Assembly: GCA_963995525.1 (NCBI GenBank)
Contig: OZ023217.1
Location: 5,505,830 to 5,569,829, forward strand
Direction of reading: 5' to 3'
DNA from: Escarpia spicata
Taxonomy: Eukaryota; Annelida; Polychaeta; Sabellida; Siboglinidae
Length of the DNA stretch: 64,000 bases
Position numbers and translations under genes: made by a program. This document shows, in pieces, positions 1 to 13,600 of the stretch; the first letter of the stretch is position 1; each line of letters opens with the position of its first letter. The notes under the pieces were generated by a model, which saw nothing but the letters and a program-made list of their open reading frames with translations, searched no databases and was not told the DNA's origin.

Positions 1-1845
1 ACTAATATAGCCTCACCTGTACATTTTTGCTGTCTTCCCATCAAGTTCTGGTAGAGCAATCTCTGGTGCGGTTGTTGGGTACAATACAGGTATCTAAAAT
101 AAACAAGCATAAATACCAGAGAAATGTATAAAAAGCATATCACCCAGTCACTGAGTATGTGTTCTCTGCATTTTTAACAAGGAACTGTCAGTTTTATCTG
201 CCAGATGGCACCACATGTTAGTATGTCCACAAGATGGTACCATCCATACAGAGTCCGTTCAAGCTAGTATGTCAAACTCAAAACAAATATCAATTTTAGA
301 CTTATTTTCATGTATCTACAATGAAAATGTTTTATTTGTTACAGAATCCACTGCTATAACTTGCAAGGGAGGCAGAGATGGAAGAAAACTGTACAAACAT
401 TATATAATTAAATTAATCTTAATGTTAACACTGGTGACAAAATACAAATGTGACAGTCAGGGGCCAAAGGCTTAAACATAATATTAATCCCAAATATTTT
501 GTTTAAGCTTGTTGTGGAAAGGCCAATGTCACTATCAGTACATCATATATATTTACAGTACTTAATGATCCAATTGCAATTAGTTTTGCCTAGGTAGCAT
601 ACTATAATACTCACATCAAATTCGACATCAAACTCATACTTGAGCAGATCGTGGATGTACCAACATTTGCCAAACCACCTGGTACCATCTTTGTTCGACT
701 CTAGTCGGAACCAATCACAGTCGGCTTCCTTGTTGTTCTGCACATACTGAGAGACACACACAGAATATGCTAGTTTACATGTACAAACTTTTTGCATAAC
801 AGTTAGTAGTTCATATTACATATAATGCAGGGAATTATTATTAATTTGGTAAGACCCACTCTGCTTTGTTATAGAGACAGTGTTCCAATTTCCAAACAAC
901 CATTTCTATAGCTAATGTAGTGTATGTTGTCATATTTATCCATGAATAATTTCTTGTTTTTTTGTATACTGCAAATTATTATTTATACAAGATATTTTTT
1001 ATATTGTATTACTTTCAAGACATATATAATCCATATACAGAGTACATTATATTTAAATAACCAGTATTAAGTTACATATGATATAGTTTAATTTTTTTTA
1101 TTGCCTTATATTTAAAAATAATAAATAGTTACGATGAGTTATTTGTAAACAATCTACAAGTAATTACTATCTATTATTTCATGTAACAAAAAACACAATT
1201 AAATAATTTACGCTGTCTTAAATTTATTCGGTTTAATCTGTGCACTTGTCTTTAGACTTAGTGTAGAGGTGAACAAATGCATTTCAGTCATCAGGAGCAG
1301 TTATGATATATCATATAGGGGTAGGTAATCTTAAATAATACACTACCGAACACAGCTACCCGGGCCTTTGCATGCCACTGAAGCCAAGTGACTGCACTAT
1401 CGTCTTTCCTGTCATCATTCGAGTCTTCTACGCTACAGCTGAGCTGGCCATCGTGGAGTTGTCAGTATATTATCGCTCAAAAAAAACATTAATCGTAACA
1501 CAATTTCTCAGTAATCCAATCACATGTAACCTATTTGATACAATGTCGATGTTTTATGCAAATTCTTTTCTGTTAGACAATACAATAATTGTTATTTTAC
1601 TCAGTATGGACAGATTTTAGATTTTGACAGCTTGTGTCGTGACGCATCATTGAAAACACCCATCCATATGTTCTCATAATTTGAGGCAAGATCGACCTTT
1701 TTAAAAGAATTTATTACTATACCTTGATTAACGATTGGTATTCTTCTTTCAACCTCTGCACCCAAAGTTCGCCATCTCTTGGACCAGCTTTTGTTTTTAA
1801 AAGTGGAATCTGCGCTAGAGCCTTCTTCGTACTTGCGTCCACCAT
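1..1845 (-). CDS. UFC1: UFM1-conjugating enzyme 1 (E2-like), 5' part, runs off left edge
   Basis: UFC1 accepts activated UFM1 from UBA5 as a thioester and, with UFL1, passes it to targets such as ER-bound ribosomes. Three coding exons are seen: 1723-1845 (41 codons, from ATG at 1845), 615-746 (44 codons) and 17-93 (25 codons plus 2 nt). Donors are GTATAG, GTGAGT and GTGAGG, and phases agree. Exon 1 starts MVDASTKK and contains [19 protein letters not shown]; exon 2 contains [19 protein letters not shown] and [10 protein letters not shown]; exon 3 reads [19 protein letters not shown]. These match human UFC1 nearly residue for residue, as I remember it. About 110 of the usual ~167 residues are present. 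The next exon, with the active-site Cys, lies left of base 1. No frame damage is visible. The neighbour TBRG1 is on the same strand, about 2 kb upstream. Confidence 0.96.
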
Positions 1846-1999
1846 CGTGACAATACTAGCGACATCTGGTGGCTATATAAACAGTTAATTTGATCCTTCG
1901 TTTTCAGTCATGCACCTTTCAACCTCTTTTCAGTGTTAATCCAAATTTTTAAGCAAAATGTCTGCATTTAACGTTATGCTGTTTTCAGTGCCATTCTTC

Positions 2000-2137
2000 T
2001 TCCAATCTTCTTCCAATACATGCCTAGCCTCAACATGCTGAGGATACAGGCGGTGCCGTGGCATGGCAGGCGAACAGGAAATTTTTGTTTTGTTTTTAGA
2101 GTGCAATATATAAGAACACAAATTATTGTGTGAATAA
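2000..2137 (-). repeat. Dispersed repeat, copy A (inverted relative to 17388-17528)
   Basis: This stretch is the reverse complement of 17388-17528 at high identity, including a run from the hexamer CACACA through a TTATATATTGCACTC block. On its minus strand a short open frame begins MPRHRLYPQHVEAR; the same start occurs in copy B. It may be the 5' edge of an unidentified transposon. It lies upstream of UFC1. Confidence 0.7.
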
Positions 2138-2169
2138 ACAGAAATACGTGCAGAAGAACTTGTTAACGT

Positions 2170-2500
2170 CTAAAACATGGGGTAGTGCAAAGTCTGGATG
2201 TTGCTTTTAAACGCATCCAGGCTGTTTTGATTTACAATATATTGAGGGAGGGAATTCCAAAGTCGAATGGTACTGGGGAAAAAAGAATACAAGTGGTAGT
2301 TGCATCTGGAGTGAGGGATAAGGTAAGATAAGGAATGTTGTTTTCTAGTGACTACGTTTATAGGAATAAGGTATTGGTTTGCTGGTATACCCACTAGGCC
2401 ATTTGCTATCTTGTACATCATACATAGTTTTGCATCAGTTCTTCATAATGTCTGGAGCATGTCTGTTACACTGGAGGTATTGTGGTGGCGATATAAGACA
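2170..2500 (-). pseudogene. Non-LTR retrotransposon remnant, RT C-terminal end
   Basis: Read on the minus strand, the segment gives RHHNTSSVTDMLQTL, a stop, then RTDAKLCMMYKIANGL and, 3', FFPSTIRLWNSLPQYIV with DAFKSN near the end. This is the characteristic C-terminal tail of LINE ORF2 proteins (arginine-rich start, CMMYKI.NGL, RLWNSLP). The in-frame stop falls where a Trp is usual. It is a truncated, inactive fragment between UFC1 and TBRG1. Confidence 0.8.
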
Positions 2501-2544
2501 TATCAATTGTAGACGTCTCGTCAACTTTCTACCTGTTTTTTTTT

Positions 2545-2911
2545 AGGACCAACTTCCCACCTGTTTTGAGGACCAATATCCCACAAGTTTTGAAGATCAA
2601 CCTCCCACCTGTTTTGTTGATCAACCTTCCACCTGTTTTGTGGTCCAACCCCCCACCTGTTTTGTGCATCAACCTTCCACCTGCTTTGAGGACCAACCTT
2701 CCACCTGTTTTGTGGTCCAACCTCCCTCCTGTTTTGAGGATCAACCTCCCACCTGTTTTGAGGACCAACCTCCCACCTGTTTTGAGGACCAACCTTCCAC
2801 CTGTTTTGAGGACCAACCTTCCACCTGTTTTGTGGTTCAACCTCCCACCTGTTTTGAGGACCAACTTCCCACCCGTTTTGAGGACCAACCTCCCACCTGT
2901 TTTTAGGCCAC
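2545..2911. repeat. 24-bp minisatellite, about 15 copies
   Basis: Unit CCTCCCACCTGTTTTGAGGA plus CCAA, with scattered substitutions (GAGGACC, GTGGTCC, TTGATC variants). Because 24 is divisible by three and the unit lacks stops, open frames appear on both strands (LPPVL.. and KTGGRL..). They are repeat translations, not genes. Confidence 0.95.
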
Positions 2912-2914
2912 CTT

Positions 2915-3616
2915 CCCCCAACTTTTAAAACAACCTGGTAATCTTTCAGTAAAGAATCCTGACCAATGCTGGTAGAGATAATTTTGATTTTGTAATACTC
3001 GGTTTACAAACTTGTATAAATAATCATAATTTTGTTCATAACCTATCAAGCCCACATACCCCTCAATAACGTACCAAAATGTAGCAATGTATACTAAAAG
3101 TGTAACCAATTTACTCTCAAACAACTGGAACAACCCAACAATACAAAATATAGCCTTAACGCATAATTATGCATATACATATATAATCAAAACGTAGTGA
3201 CCAAAAACAGAATGTGAGCAACAATAAATGAAGAAATGAGGCACAGCAGCAAGGACAGCCCAAGACAGAGGGGACTGGAGAAGACTGACGGGAGCCTTGT
3301 ATGTACCACACAGCATGGAAAGGATAAGTAAGTTATCATAACCCTTCAGTTTAAAGTCAAAGCACACATATAAACACACTGAAATAATTTTAACATATTA
3401 ATATTTAACATACATAAACCATTGAACGGTGATCATTTTTCTGCAGCACAACAAGCTGATTCACACATGTTAGACTACACTGCCAGCCAGCAGTCAGTGT
3501 TCAGTGGCATACTAGCAAGTGATCCGATTCATGGTTGTAGAAATATATTTATTAAGTCACTTTATTTGGCAAATGTTGCAAACCCAGCACTCGGCATGTT
3601 CCATCTTGCTTGAGCA
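2915..3616. other. Intergenic; likely TBRG1 3' UTR end
   Basis: No coding signal is seen. Two minus-strand AATAAA hexamers (3548-3553 and 3561-3566) lie about 280-300 nt past the TBRG1 stop and are the best candidates for its polyadenylation signal. The region otherwise is AT-rich unique sequence. Confidence 0.45.
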
Positions 3617-3880
3617 GGTCAACACCCTGGAGAGGGTGGGGCGTTGAGCATGTCAATATCCTAATGTGGGAGGAGTCTGTACATGTCAATATCCTGAAGT
3701 AGGTGATGCCTGGAAATGTCAACATTCTGAAGTGGAATGAGTTTCAACATGTCAACATCCTGAAGTGGGAGGAGCTTGAACATGTCAACATCCAAGTAGG
3801 AGGAGTTTGGATGTCAACATCCTGAAGTGGGCGGAGCTTGGACATGTCAACATCCTGTAGTGGGTGGGGCCTGTACAAGT
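3617..3880. repeat. 33-bp minisatellite, about 8 copies, overlapping TBRG1 stop
   Basis: Unit approximately TGTCAACATCCTGAAGTGGG plus AGGAGCTTGAACA; copies differ by several bases. The right-most copy contains the predicted TBRG1 stop codon (3847-3849), so the array forms the start of the 3' UTR. Confidence 0.88.
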
Positions 3881-5060
3881 GGCGCGCTGGTCAGTAACGA
3901 CCGTAAACTAGCAGATGGCTGGAGAGAAGATGAGGATGTCTCGACTTCTTTCTGCTGAGTGGCACCTGCTAAAACCAGCCAAAGATTAATTACATCTTAT
4001 AAACTTAATATGTTAATATTTAATCGTTTAAATTTCTTCTAAAGTAGACCTTGCCCAGTCAGCAAATACAGGATAACATACGTTATTTTCAAATGTAATA
4101 TTCAATATTTTTGAAAAAGTCATGAAACTGGTGATAACTGGTAGTATTTTGTTAATATGTTTCTTGTTTTACGCAGCGAACGTTACCTTTTTTTTTTGTA
4201 ACAGTTTGACAGCCCACTCAGACCCATGTGCTACGACTACACTGCTGCCATCTAGTGACAGTCATGAAGAAAACTGGAAACTGCCGAACATTAAAAAACA
4301 ACAAAACCGACTGTGAAAAATGAGAAAGAGATACCACTTTTATCTTATCTCTTGCAAGAATGAAAACATTGACACCAACCTTGCTGGCTAGAGATGAACT
4401 TCTGCAGGGCATCAAAGTTGACGAGCGGGTCATCTTCTGTGGCCGGTGTGTGTTTCTCCGTTGAATCTTTGGTCACTTCAAACTTCTGCCACTCATAGGA
4501 GCTGCACTTGCGTGCCCCGGGACAGCTCTGGATGAGATTCTGAATGGTCGGGTGTGAGAAGCCAAAGAATTCTGGTCCCTTGTTCTCTAACGCTGACAAC
4601 TCACAACTCCTGAAGATACAAGTAAAATGTATGTATTATGTGCGTGTGTGTATGCATGCGTGGTGTGCACATGTGTGTGTGTGGTGTGTGTGTGTGTGAT
4701 GTGTCTGTGGCGTGTCTGTGGCATGTCTGTGGTGTGTGTGGTGTGTGTGGAGTGTGTGGTGTGTGTGGTGTGTGTGTGGAGTCTGTGGTGTGTGCGGTGT
4801 GTGTGGAGTCTGCGGTGTGTGCGGTGTGTGTGGAGTCTGCGGTGTGTGCGGTGTGTGCGGTGTGTGCGGTGTGTGCGGTGTGTGCGGTGTGTGCGGTGTG
4901 TGCGGTGTGTGTGTGTGTGTGTGGTGTGTGTGGTGTGTGTGTGTTGTGTGTGTGCGTGTGTGCGTGTGTGTGTGTGTGCGTGTGTGTGTGGGTGTGACAC
5001 CCCTTTTAGTGTGAGGTTGTGTGTGTGGTTGTGTGTATGGTGTGTGTGTGTGGAGTGTGT

Positions 5061-5105
<45 letters not shown>

Positions 5106-7606
5106 TGTGTATGATGTGTCTGTGGTGTGTGTGGTGTGTGTGGTGTGTGTGTGGCGTGTGTGGCGTGTGTGGCGTGTGTGTGGCGTGTGTGTGGCGTGTG
5201 TGTGGTGTGTGTGTGGTGTGTGGTGTGTGTGGTGTGTGTTGTGTGTGTGTGCGTGTGTGTGTGTGTGGGTGTGACACCGCTTTTAGTGTGACGTTGTGTG
5301 TGTGGTTGTGTGTGTGTGGTGTGTGTGTGTGTGGTGTGTATGATGTGTGTGTGTGGTGTGTCTGTGGTGTGTGTGGTGTGTCTGTGGTGTGGGTGTGTGG
5401 TGTGAGTGGTGTGAGTGGTGTGTGTGGTGTGTGTGGTGTGTGTGTGTGATGTGTGTGTGGTGTGTGTGGTGTGTTGTGTGTGTGTGGTGTGTATGATATG
5501 TGTGTGTGTGTGTGTTGTGCGTGTTGTGCGTGGTGTGCGTGGTGTGTGTGTGGTGTGTGTGTGGTGTGTATGGTGTGTGTGGTGTGTATGATGTGTATGA
5601 TGTGTGTGGGGTGTGTGGGGTGTGTGGTGTGTATGATGTGTGTTTGGTGTGTGGTGTGTGTGGTGTGTGTGTGGTGTGTGTGTGTGTGTGTGGTGTGTGT
5701 ATGGTGTGTGTGTGTGGTATGTATGGTGTGTGGTGTGTATGTGTGTGGTGTGTATGGTGTGTTGTTGTGTATGTGTGTGGTGTGTGTGGTGTGTTGTGTG
5801 GTGTATGGTGTATGGTACGTGTGCGGGCTAACAGGCATAAGTGTGTATGTGTGTGTTGTGTGTTTGTGGTGTGTATGATGTGTGTGTGTGGTGTGTATGA
5901 TGTGTGGTGTGTGTGGTGTGTGTGGTGTGTGTGGTGTGTGTGTGGGGTGTGTGAATGTGTGGTGTGTGGTATGTGTGGTGCGTGTGGTGTGTGTGGTGTG
6001 TGGTGTGTATGATGTGTGGTGTGTGTGGTGTGTGTATGGTGTGTGTGGTGTGTGTATGGTGTGTGTGTGTATGGTGTGTGGTTTGTATGTGTGTGGTGTG
6101 TTGTGTGGTGGTGTGTATGTGTGTGGTATGTGTGTGGTGTGTGTGTGGTGTGTATGTGGTGTATGTGGTGTATGTTTGTGTGGTGTGTGTATGGTGTGTG
6201 TGTATGTTTGTGTGGTGTGTGTATGTTTGTGGTGTGTGTGGTGTGCGGTGTGTATGTGTGTGGTGTGTGGCATGTGGGGTGTGGTGTGTACGGTGTGTGG
6301 TGTGTATGTGTGTGGTGTGTGTGTGTGGTGTGGTGGTGTGTATGTGTGTGGTGTGTGTGTGTGTGGGTGTGACACCGCTTTTAGTGTGAGGTTGTGTGTG
6401 TGGTTGTGTGTGTGTGGTGTGTGTGTGTGTGTGTGTGTGGTGTGTATGATGTGTGTGTGTGGTGTGTCTGTGGTGTGTGTGGTGTGTCTGTGGTGTGTGT
6501 GTGTGGTGTGAGTGGTGTGTGTGGTGTGTGTGGTGTGTGTGTGTGATGTGTGTGTGTGGTGTGTGTGGTGTGTTGTGTGTGTGGTGTGTATGATATGTGT
6601 GTGTGTGTTGTGCGTGGTGTGCGTGGTGTGCGTGGTGTGTGTGTGGTGTGTGTGGTGTGTGTGGTGTGTATGATGTGTGTGGGGTGTGTGGGGTGTGTGG
6701 TGTGTATGATGTGTGTTTGGTGTGTGGTGTGTGTGGTGTGTGTGTGGTGTGTGTGTGTGTGGTGTGTGTATGGTGTGTGTGTGTGGTATGTATGGTGTGT
6801 GGTGTGTATGTGTGTGGTGTGTATGGTGTGTTGTTGTGTATGTGTGTGGTGTGTATGTGTGTGTGGTGTGTGTGTGTGTGTGCATGTGTATGGTGTGTGG
6901 GGTGTGTGGTGTGCGGTGTGTGGTGTGTTGTGTGGTGTATGGTGTATGGTACGTGTGCGGGCTAACAGGCATAAGTGTGTATGTGTGTGTGTGTGTGTGT
7001 GTGTTGTGTGTTTGTGGTGTGTATGATGTGTGTGTGTGGTGTGTGTGGTGTGTGTGGTGTGTGTGGTGTGTGTGGTGTGTGTGGTGTGTGTGTGGGGTGT
7101 GTGAATGTGTGGTGTGTGGTATGTGCGGTGTGTGTGGTGTGTGTGGTGTGTGTGGTGTGTATGATGTGTGGTGTGTGTGGTGTGTGTATGGTGTGTGTGG
7201 TGTGTGTATGGTGTGTGTGTGTATGGTGTGTGGTTTGTATGTGTGTGGTGTGTTGTGTGGTGGTGTGTATGTGTGTGGTATGTGTGTGGTGTGTGTGTGG
7301 TGTGTATGTGGTGTGTATGTGGTGTATGTGGTGTATGTTTGTGTGGTGTGTGTATGGTGTGTGTGTATGTTTGTGTGGTGTGTGTATGTTTGTGGTGTGT
7401 GTGGTGTGTATGTGTGTGGTGTGCGGTGTGTATGTGTGTGGTGTGTGGCATGTGGGGTGTGGTGTGTACGGTGTGTGGTGTGTATGTGTGTGGTGTGTGT
7501 GTGTAGTGTGTTGTGTGGTGGTGTGTATGTGTGTGGTGTGTGTGTGGTGTGTATGTGGTGTATGTGATGTATGTTTGTGTGGTGTGTGTATGGTGTGTGT
7601 GTATGT

Positions 7607-7698
<92 letters not shown>

Positions 7699-10600
7699 TG
7701 TGTGTGTGGTGTGCAGTGTGTGGTGTGTATGTGTGTGGTATGTGGCGTGTGGGGTGTGGCTAACAGGCATAAGTTTACAAAGTTTAAATACCGAGTATTG
7801 CATGGCATTACATGTGGATGATGGGACGGCCATCACCACGTATCACGAGGAAAAACAAAAGTGATACAGTGGTGCCACCTATCAAGTAGAACATTTATTA
7901 ATGCACACTGATGCTGTTGTGGATATTAGAATCGGGCAGATTATTGGGTAATTTCTGAGCAAACACATTACATCAGTTGAATCCGGTGTTGGCTGTGATG
8001 TTAATAACTATTTTTGACTGCTAAAAATTGCAAGTGCCAACACGACGTATGGGTGGGGTAGGTGGTGGTTTGAAACAATACAGAACACTGCGTATTGTGG
8101 ACTTAGCAAACTCCTGGGACCTCCCTTACTGTTTCTAAAACGTTCACAGAAAACGAGACAGTCCACCTGTCAGAGCACCCACCTGGTCATCAGCACTGCA
8201 TCCAGCAGCTTTTGGTGACATTCAGAAGCTGTTGTCCCTGTGAAACTCTGACCCCTCGTATCCTCGGGGGAAATTTCAAACTGCAAAAAATGCCAAACAC
8301 AACTTATTGCAGGTAAATATCTATAGATACATAAACAAATGCATCATTATTGTATTGATTTTGTTTCCAGTTATTGGACATGTTCAAACTGATCATCAGA
8401 TGGTGTAATAGTAAACATATAATTTCCCTAATGAATCACTGTAGATGAATTCATTGAAAATAATAATAACTTTTATTTTGTATAACTGCCGTATATCCTG
8501 AATAAAATAATACACAATAATAACACATAAATCCAAGATTATTAAATATTTAAACTAAACTAGCAAATACGACAAATGGCACCTGTAATGTAGTTGCTAC
8601 TAAGACATGCTCAAATACACATTAAAAAGGAAGATTTGGGTCATTGGAAATCTATACAAACCACCCTCACTACATTCTGGTTATATTATAAGTGATGAGT
8701 CTACTGCTTGGACAATAGCACAAGAATTATGTTAGTGTTTTAAATATATAGCAAAAATATGTTTAGAACTCATTAATTCAAAAAAGTATGCAAAGGAATA
8801 AACAAGTTACACACTGGAAACTGGTTTACTGGTTATATTATATGTGAAGAATTTTCAGGGCAAAACATAAAAGGTAAGTTCTTATATTGCGCAGTACCCA
8901 GTCCTCAGGACTGCTCAAAGTGCTCTACACTTTACTGCCCGGCAGACCTGTTCAATTGAACACCATCTCTATTTCACTGCGAAGCATCCAGCCATGCTGC
9001 AATTAATGTAAAACTATCCATACACAAATGTCAACGATTGTCTATAGCTAGGTACTCATTCATACAGCTGAGTGAACTGGAGCAACGTAGAGTGAACCAA
9101 TTTGCCCAAGGTTTGACACCACTCTCAGTCGAAGCGCTATCCTCTGCACCAGTATGCTCTACATAACATGATATAATGTTTTTGTTTTTGACAAAAACTC
9201 ACTTCTGTGGTCCGTCCTCATAGCGTAAATGAAAGCTTGTGCATGATACTAATATACAATAAGAATACAAAATCATACTAACTGATAGTATGGGCCAAAA
9301 TATTTTTTGTACATTTCAATTCTGAAATTTTGCCCGGTAAAAAATATCACCTGAACTAGCATTTATCGCAATTTGCCCCGACACCTTTCAAGTGTTCTCC
9401 CTGTGGGAAGCTGGGCTGAACAACGGTCGCATTGATGAGCCGCTTACAAACATGCAACAAATGAAACCTACAATCCTTGGATATACAAGGGAGCACTGAT
9501 GACGATGATTATGATGATGATGACTAAAGGTACTAACCAGTGGACTAGGTCCTCCGTCCTGTATCTTACAAGTGTACAGACACTTTGTATGGTTCTCGTG
9601 TACACTCGCGTACACACGAGTGCTGCAGAAGCCTACAGGATAGATGTACTCCGCTGTGTGGAAGCCAGGTCTGTCAGAGACAATCTGCAAATTAAACGAA
9701 AATGTGTCTTTTGTATGTTTTAACACAACATGTAAACATATTCTTAAAGAAAATGTAAAATGTCTTAATTGCATATTGACACATATAAAATATATCAATC
9801 AAGCAATCTCAAGTATTTCTATAGTGCCTTTTTCAGCCTAAACTGCTCAAAGACACTTTCCAAGTTCATTAAAACAAGTCATGTACAATAAAATTTTAAT
9901 AAATAAAAAACTACATCTGTTGTATTCCTAAAAAAAAACACAGCTAGTCTCGATATCTCAAATTATTTTTATTTCTAAACTGCACTCACAAAAACTATCA
10001 TTAAAATATGCAAATTTAAAACTGTATATAAATTACACACATGCACAGATAATCACAGCTGTTACTTTGATGATTTAAACTGCATCATTAAAACTAATAT
10101 AATCAAGCGAAACAGATTTTTAAATAATGCTAATAAATAACATTTCTACGAAATGCTCCAAAGGAAATAACTTCCCAAGTGAATCCAAGCCATCCCTGAA
10201 TCTGCCCACCTACCTCCCCCAAACAGTAGACAACAAGGTTGCCCAATTCAATGGGCAGGATTGGGCGGCCCGTGTCATCTAGAGGTATTGATTGGACGAG
10301 TCGCTTGCAACTCATCTTCACTTTCTTAGCCAGCTTCAACTTGAGAGAGTCCTCTGGAATCAAAAGTAACCAAATACTGTCATTAAAGCGACATTTATAA
10401 TACTCTGGCTGGACCCAGTCCTGGTAAACGTGGTGTAACATGTCAGGCCTCTATATAAGCCTATAATCCCTGCACATGTGTATAGCGGGGCTACGTACTG
10501 AGACTTGGATGGAAGAAAACACCTGATTGTGAGTCTTCTGTGTGGAGCAGCCATTGTTACAATCCACGTAGGAAACAGACACCCGCAGGATGCAATAAAT

Positions 10601-13600
10601 GTCAGTTACCTTATTACTGTGAATTACATCCTGCAACAATGTAAACATTCGCTCGATCAATTGTGTGATGTCATTGGCTAGCACCTACTCAAAATATTTT
10701 CCATCCACTAAAAACACATTTTAAAAATAAAAACTATTTATCATGTTTAATGATGCATTTTTTTCCAAAAATGTTGCTTTTACTTTTACCGGCTGCATTC
10801 ATTTATTATGAACCAACCTGGACTATTGTGGACCTCTCGCGTACCGCCCGTTGCCTTCTTCTTGCCACTGGTGCTGCCACCTGCTGCTGGTGTCGCTGCT
10901 GCTTTTTTCTTGCTGCGTTTTTCAGCCTCGCCCAATAGCTGTGCCACACTCTGAGAAGCCAGTCTGGTGCCGCTACCCCCGCTACTCCCGCTACCCTTCA
11001 TGGGCGACGCCGCTGTTGTCGCTGTCGGCTGTTTGCCTGTCACCATCTGTCCCAGCATGGTTGACATCGCCTGTTGATGTAGGACTTGTTTCAGGAGGAA
11101 TCGTCTCTCCTCCTTCGCTTGTGTCACCTTGTCCTCCATCCGAACGACCTCGTCGCACACGGATGCGTTCACCTACAACAGGAATTTTCATCATATTACT
11201 TGTCTCACAAGAAACACTATAAATTAATGCGCATATCTACAACAATATGAAGATTGACCTGTACAAGATGTGCTCCAATGACCACTGAGCACCTACTCCA
11301 GTATTGCCCACTCCAAGATGACCCCAGATGGACAGCATCACCAGAGGACCCCCCTGAAGAAGAAAGTCTACATTGATCTGGATGCACCGAGGAGGCCGTC
11401 AGCATTCGTGAAGGTGACAGGTGTTTCCGTTTATAGAGTGGTGAACGAAGAAGAATAAGAAACTGAGTTTTTTCACTGAATATTTCAGCCATGTCTCACG
11501 GGCTGTATCAGTGGACTATGGGTGTGTCGCATGAACACTGTCATGTGACAGTATTTGGAGAACTGATGGTGGCTGATGTTTCATGGCTGTTTCAATTGAT
11601 GGATGTTAATTGATAGCTTGATTTTTTTCTCAATTCAATCGTACTCATGATCTATTATTTACCCTTTCAAAAGATATCAATCTACAGGTTGCATTCACGT
11701 ACATTACTTGTTTAACACCTGGCAGCAAGAAAGTATGCACACATGACAGCATAGTATTTATATATTAATATGTCTATATATTAATCCGCTAACTTTGGAT
11801 CATTGTAAGTGCATCTCCTCCCAGGTGTCGGGGTCTATTTGTCTCTTTCTATGGTCATTTGCTTCTTTCAACCATTTTTCGTTATTTCCTTTCATGTTTG
11901 CAAAATGCTTTTCTGGAGCCCTTGAGAGGATAGAGTAATGACCATGTCTCCAGACGCAGTGAGTGTAAAGGAGTTTAAGACCAAAGCACTGCAATTGTAA
12001 TAACTAATGCCTTGGTTTGTTGCTCCACGGCTGGGGGTAAGCAAGCCAATGCTAGTACAACACAACTGGAAAACCCCAGATGCAACCAAAACAAGCCATT
12101 CAACTATATCTTTCTTACAGTTACATTAGGAACAACTGGCTACTCACAAAAATCATCTGCTTCACTAGTTTCTTGAGGTGTTTGTACTTCTTCTCAAATC
12201 TGTTGGTAGCCACAGCACAGCCGTTGATGTTGAGTGTTTTATGCAGAGACTCCGTCTTGGCTGATGTCGTATCACTCGGGTGCTGCTGGCTCTGGTCTGT
12301 CGGCTGAAAACAGGTAAGGTTTGGCTGCAGCTACAAACAGGCAGGGGCCGCTGAATAATGTACTGAACTATCAAAGCATGGATTTATCAATTAGTACGTT
12401 AACCAATCATTTTCTGGTTTATGTGTTTTGGGATTGGAATCTGGTTCAGGAGGGTGGTGATTTCTGGAACTGCTCTTTGATGTTGGTGTTTCCCACAAAC
12501 ATTATTGACGAAGACATCAAGTGGGACAAAGTACAACTGTTTCAGTGACACTTCTATGCAGTGTGCACTGCACAGGTTATACGCCAGGGGTAGTGTACTA
12601 TATATAACCCTTGACTTGAGAGGACGGAAATAGCAAATAAATTACTGACAATCAGTAATATGATAAGAAATGGTCTCATAAGATTGCAGAGCCCGACATA
12701 AAATAGGCATTTAACATTGGCTCCAACCATGTGATGACCAAACCACCCCGCTCCCCCTCTATGTAATGCTTAACCATTTTGTGACACATGTAACCATCCC
12801 TATGTGACTGGCAAAAATCAAACGTTGCAAGTTTATTTTCATTCTCTTGCATAATTTCATATGTCCGCTTGTAAACATTCCCTGTTTTATGATCTGTCAA
12901 GTTGGTATGACCGTATTGTTTGAACATCATCTGTCTGATCTGTCATGTGAAACAAATGTAACTAAAAATAAGTTGTTACACAGTGCAGTATCCAGTTCTA
13001 CAGATCAACAACGTGTCTACACGTCAGTGACGTAACACCCTGACAGGTGTTCTTACCATTAGGGTAATGAAACCTGGGTGGCTTGGTATTGACTTAAATC
13101 GACTTGTTACATTCTGCATCTACAATGAGAACAAATACAAAATTATTTTTACATTTTGCATATTCATTCATAATAATATATAATAATAATGAAAGTGATT
13201 ATAGTACAAAGAACATAAGAAAAGAATGGATCACAAATATTAGCAGGTACAGCGTATGTGTAAGATTGATTGTTGATTGATTTCTAATAATAAATATTTC
13301 TAAAAACAAGAATATACACCATAATGTCTAAACAAAATGTTTAATTGGAAAATTAAATACTTACTTCATTGGCTAAAGTGCCTTCCAATGTCGAGGTAAT
13401 ACTGAAACAAAAAGACAAAATACTGATCAACAGTTATAGTACACTAAATTATCGATAGTAACAATAGAAGCAAAACAAATGAGCAGGGCTATTTGTGACA
13501 CTGCAGCATTGTTTGTAAACATGTTGGTCAACTTTATCAACCTAAGATCAAAAATAAAATCGCCAACCATTACAACGTCGTTCATACATTCTGAATCAAG

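Noticed and set aside
2529..2928. 130-codon KTGGRL frame and complementary LPPVL frame
   Set aside because: 24-bp minisatellite; open on both strands by periodicity.
7755..7790. Minus-strand reading KLCKLMPVS resembling the KLMPN segment of vertebrate FYRC
   Set aside because: No AG acceptor for about 80 nt upstream within the open frame, and a GTTAGC donor there would break the phase needed by the next exon; exons 8183-8280 and 4380-4609 already join in frame.
4636..7839. 1067-codon minus frame (His/Thr-rich) and overlapping plus frames (Cys/Val-rich)
   Set aside because: Pure translation of the GT satellite, which lacks stops; it lies in a TBRG1 intron.
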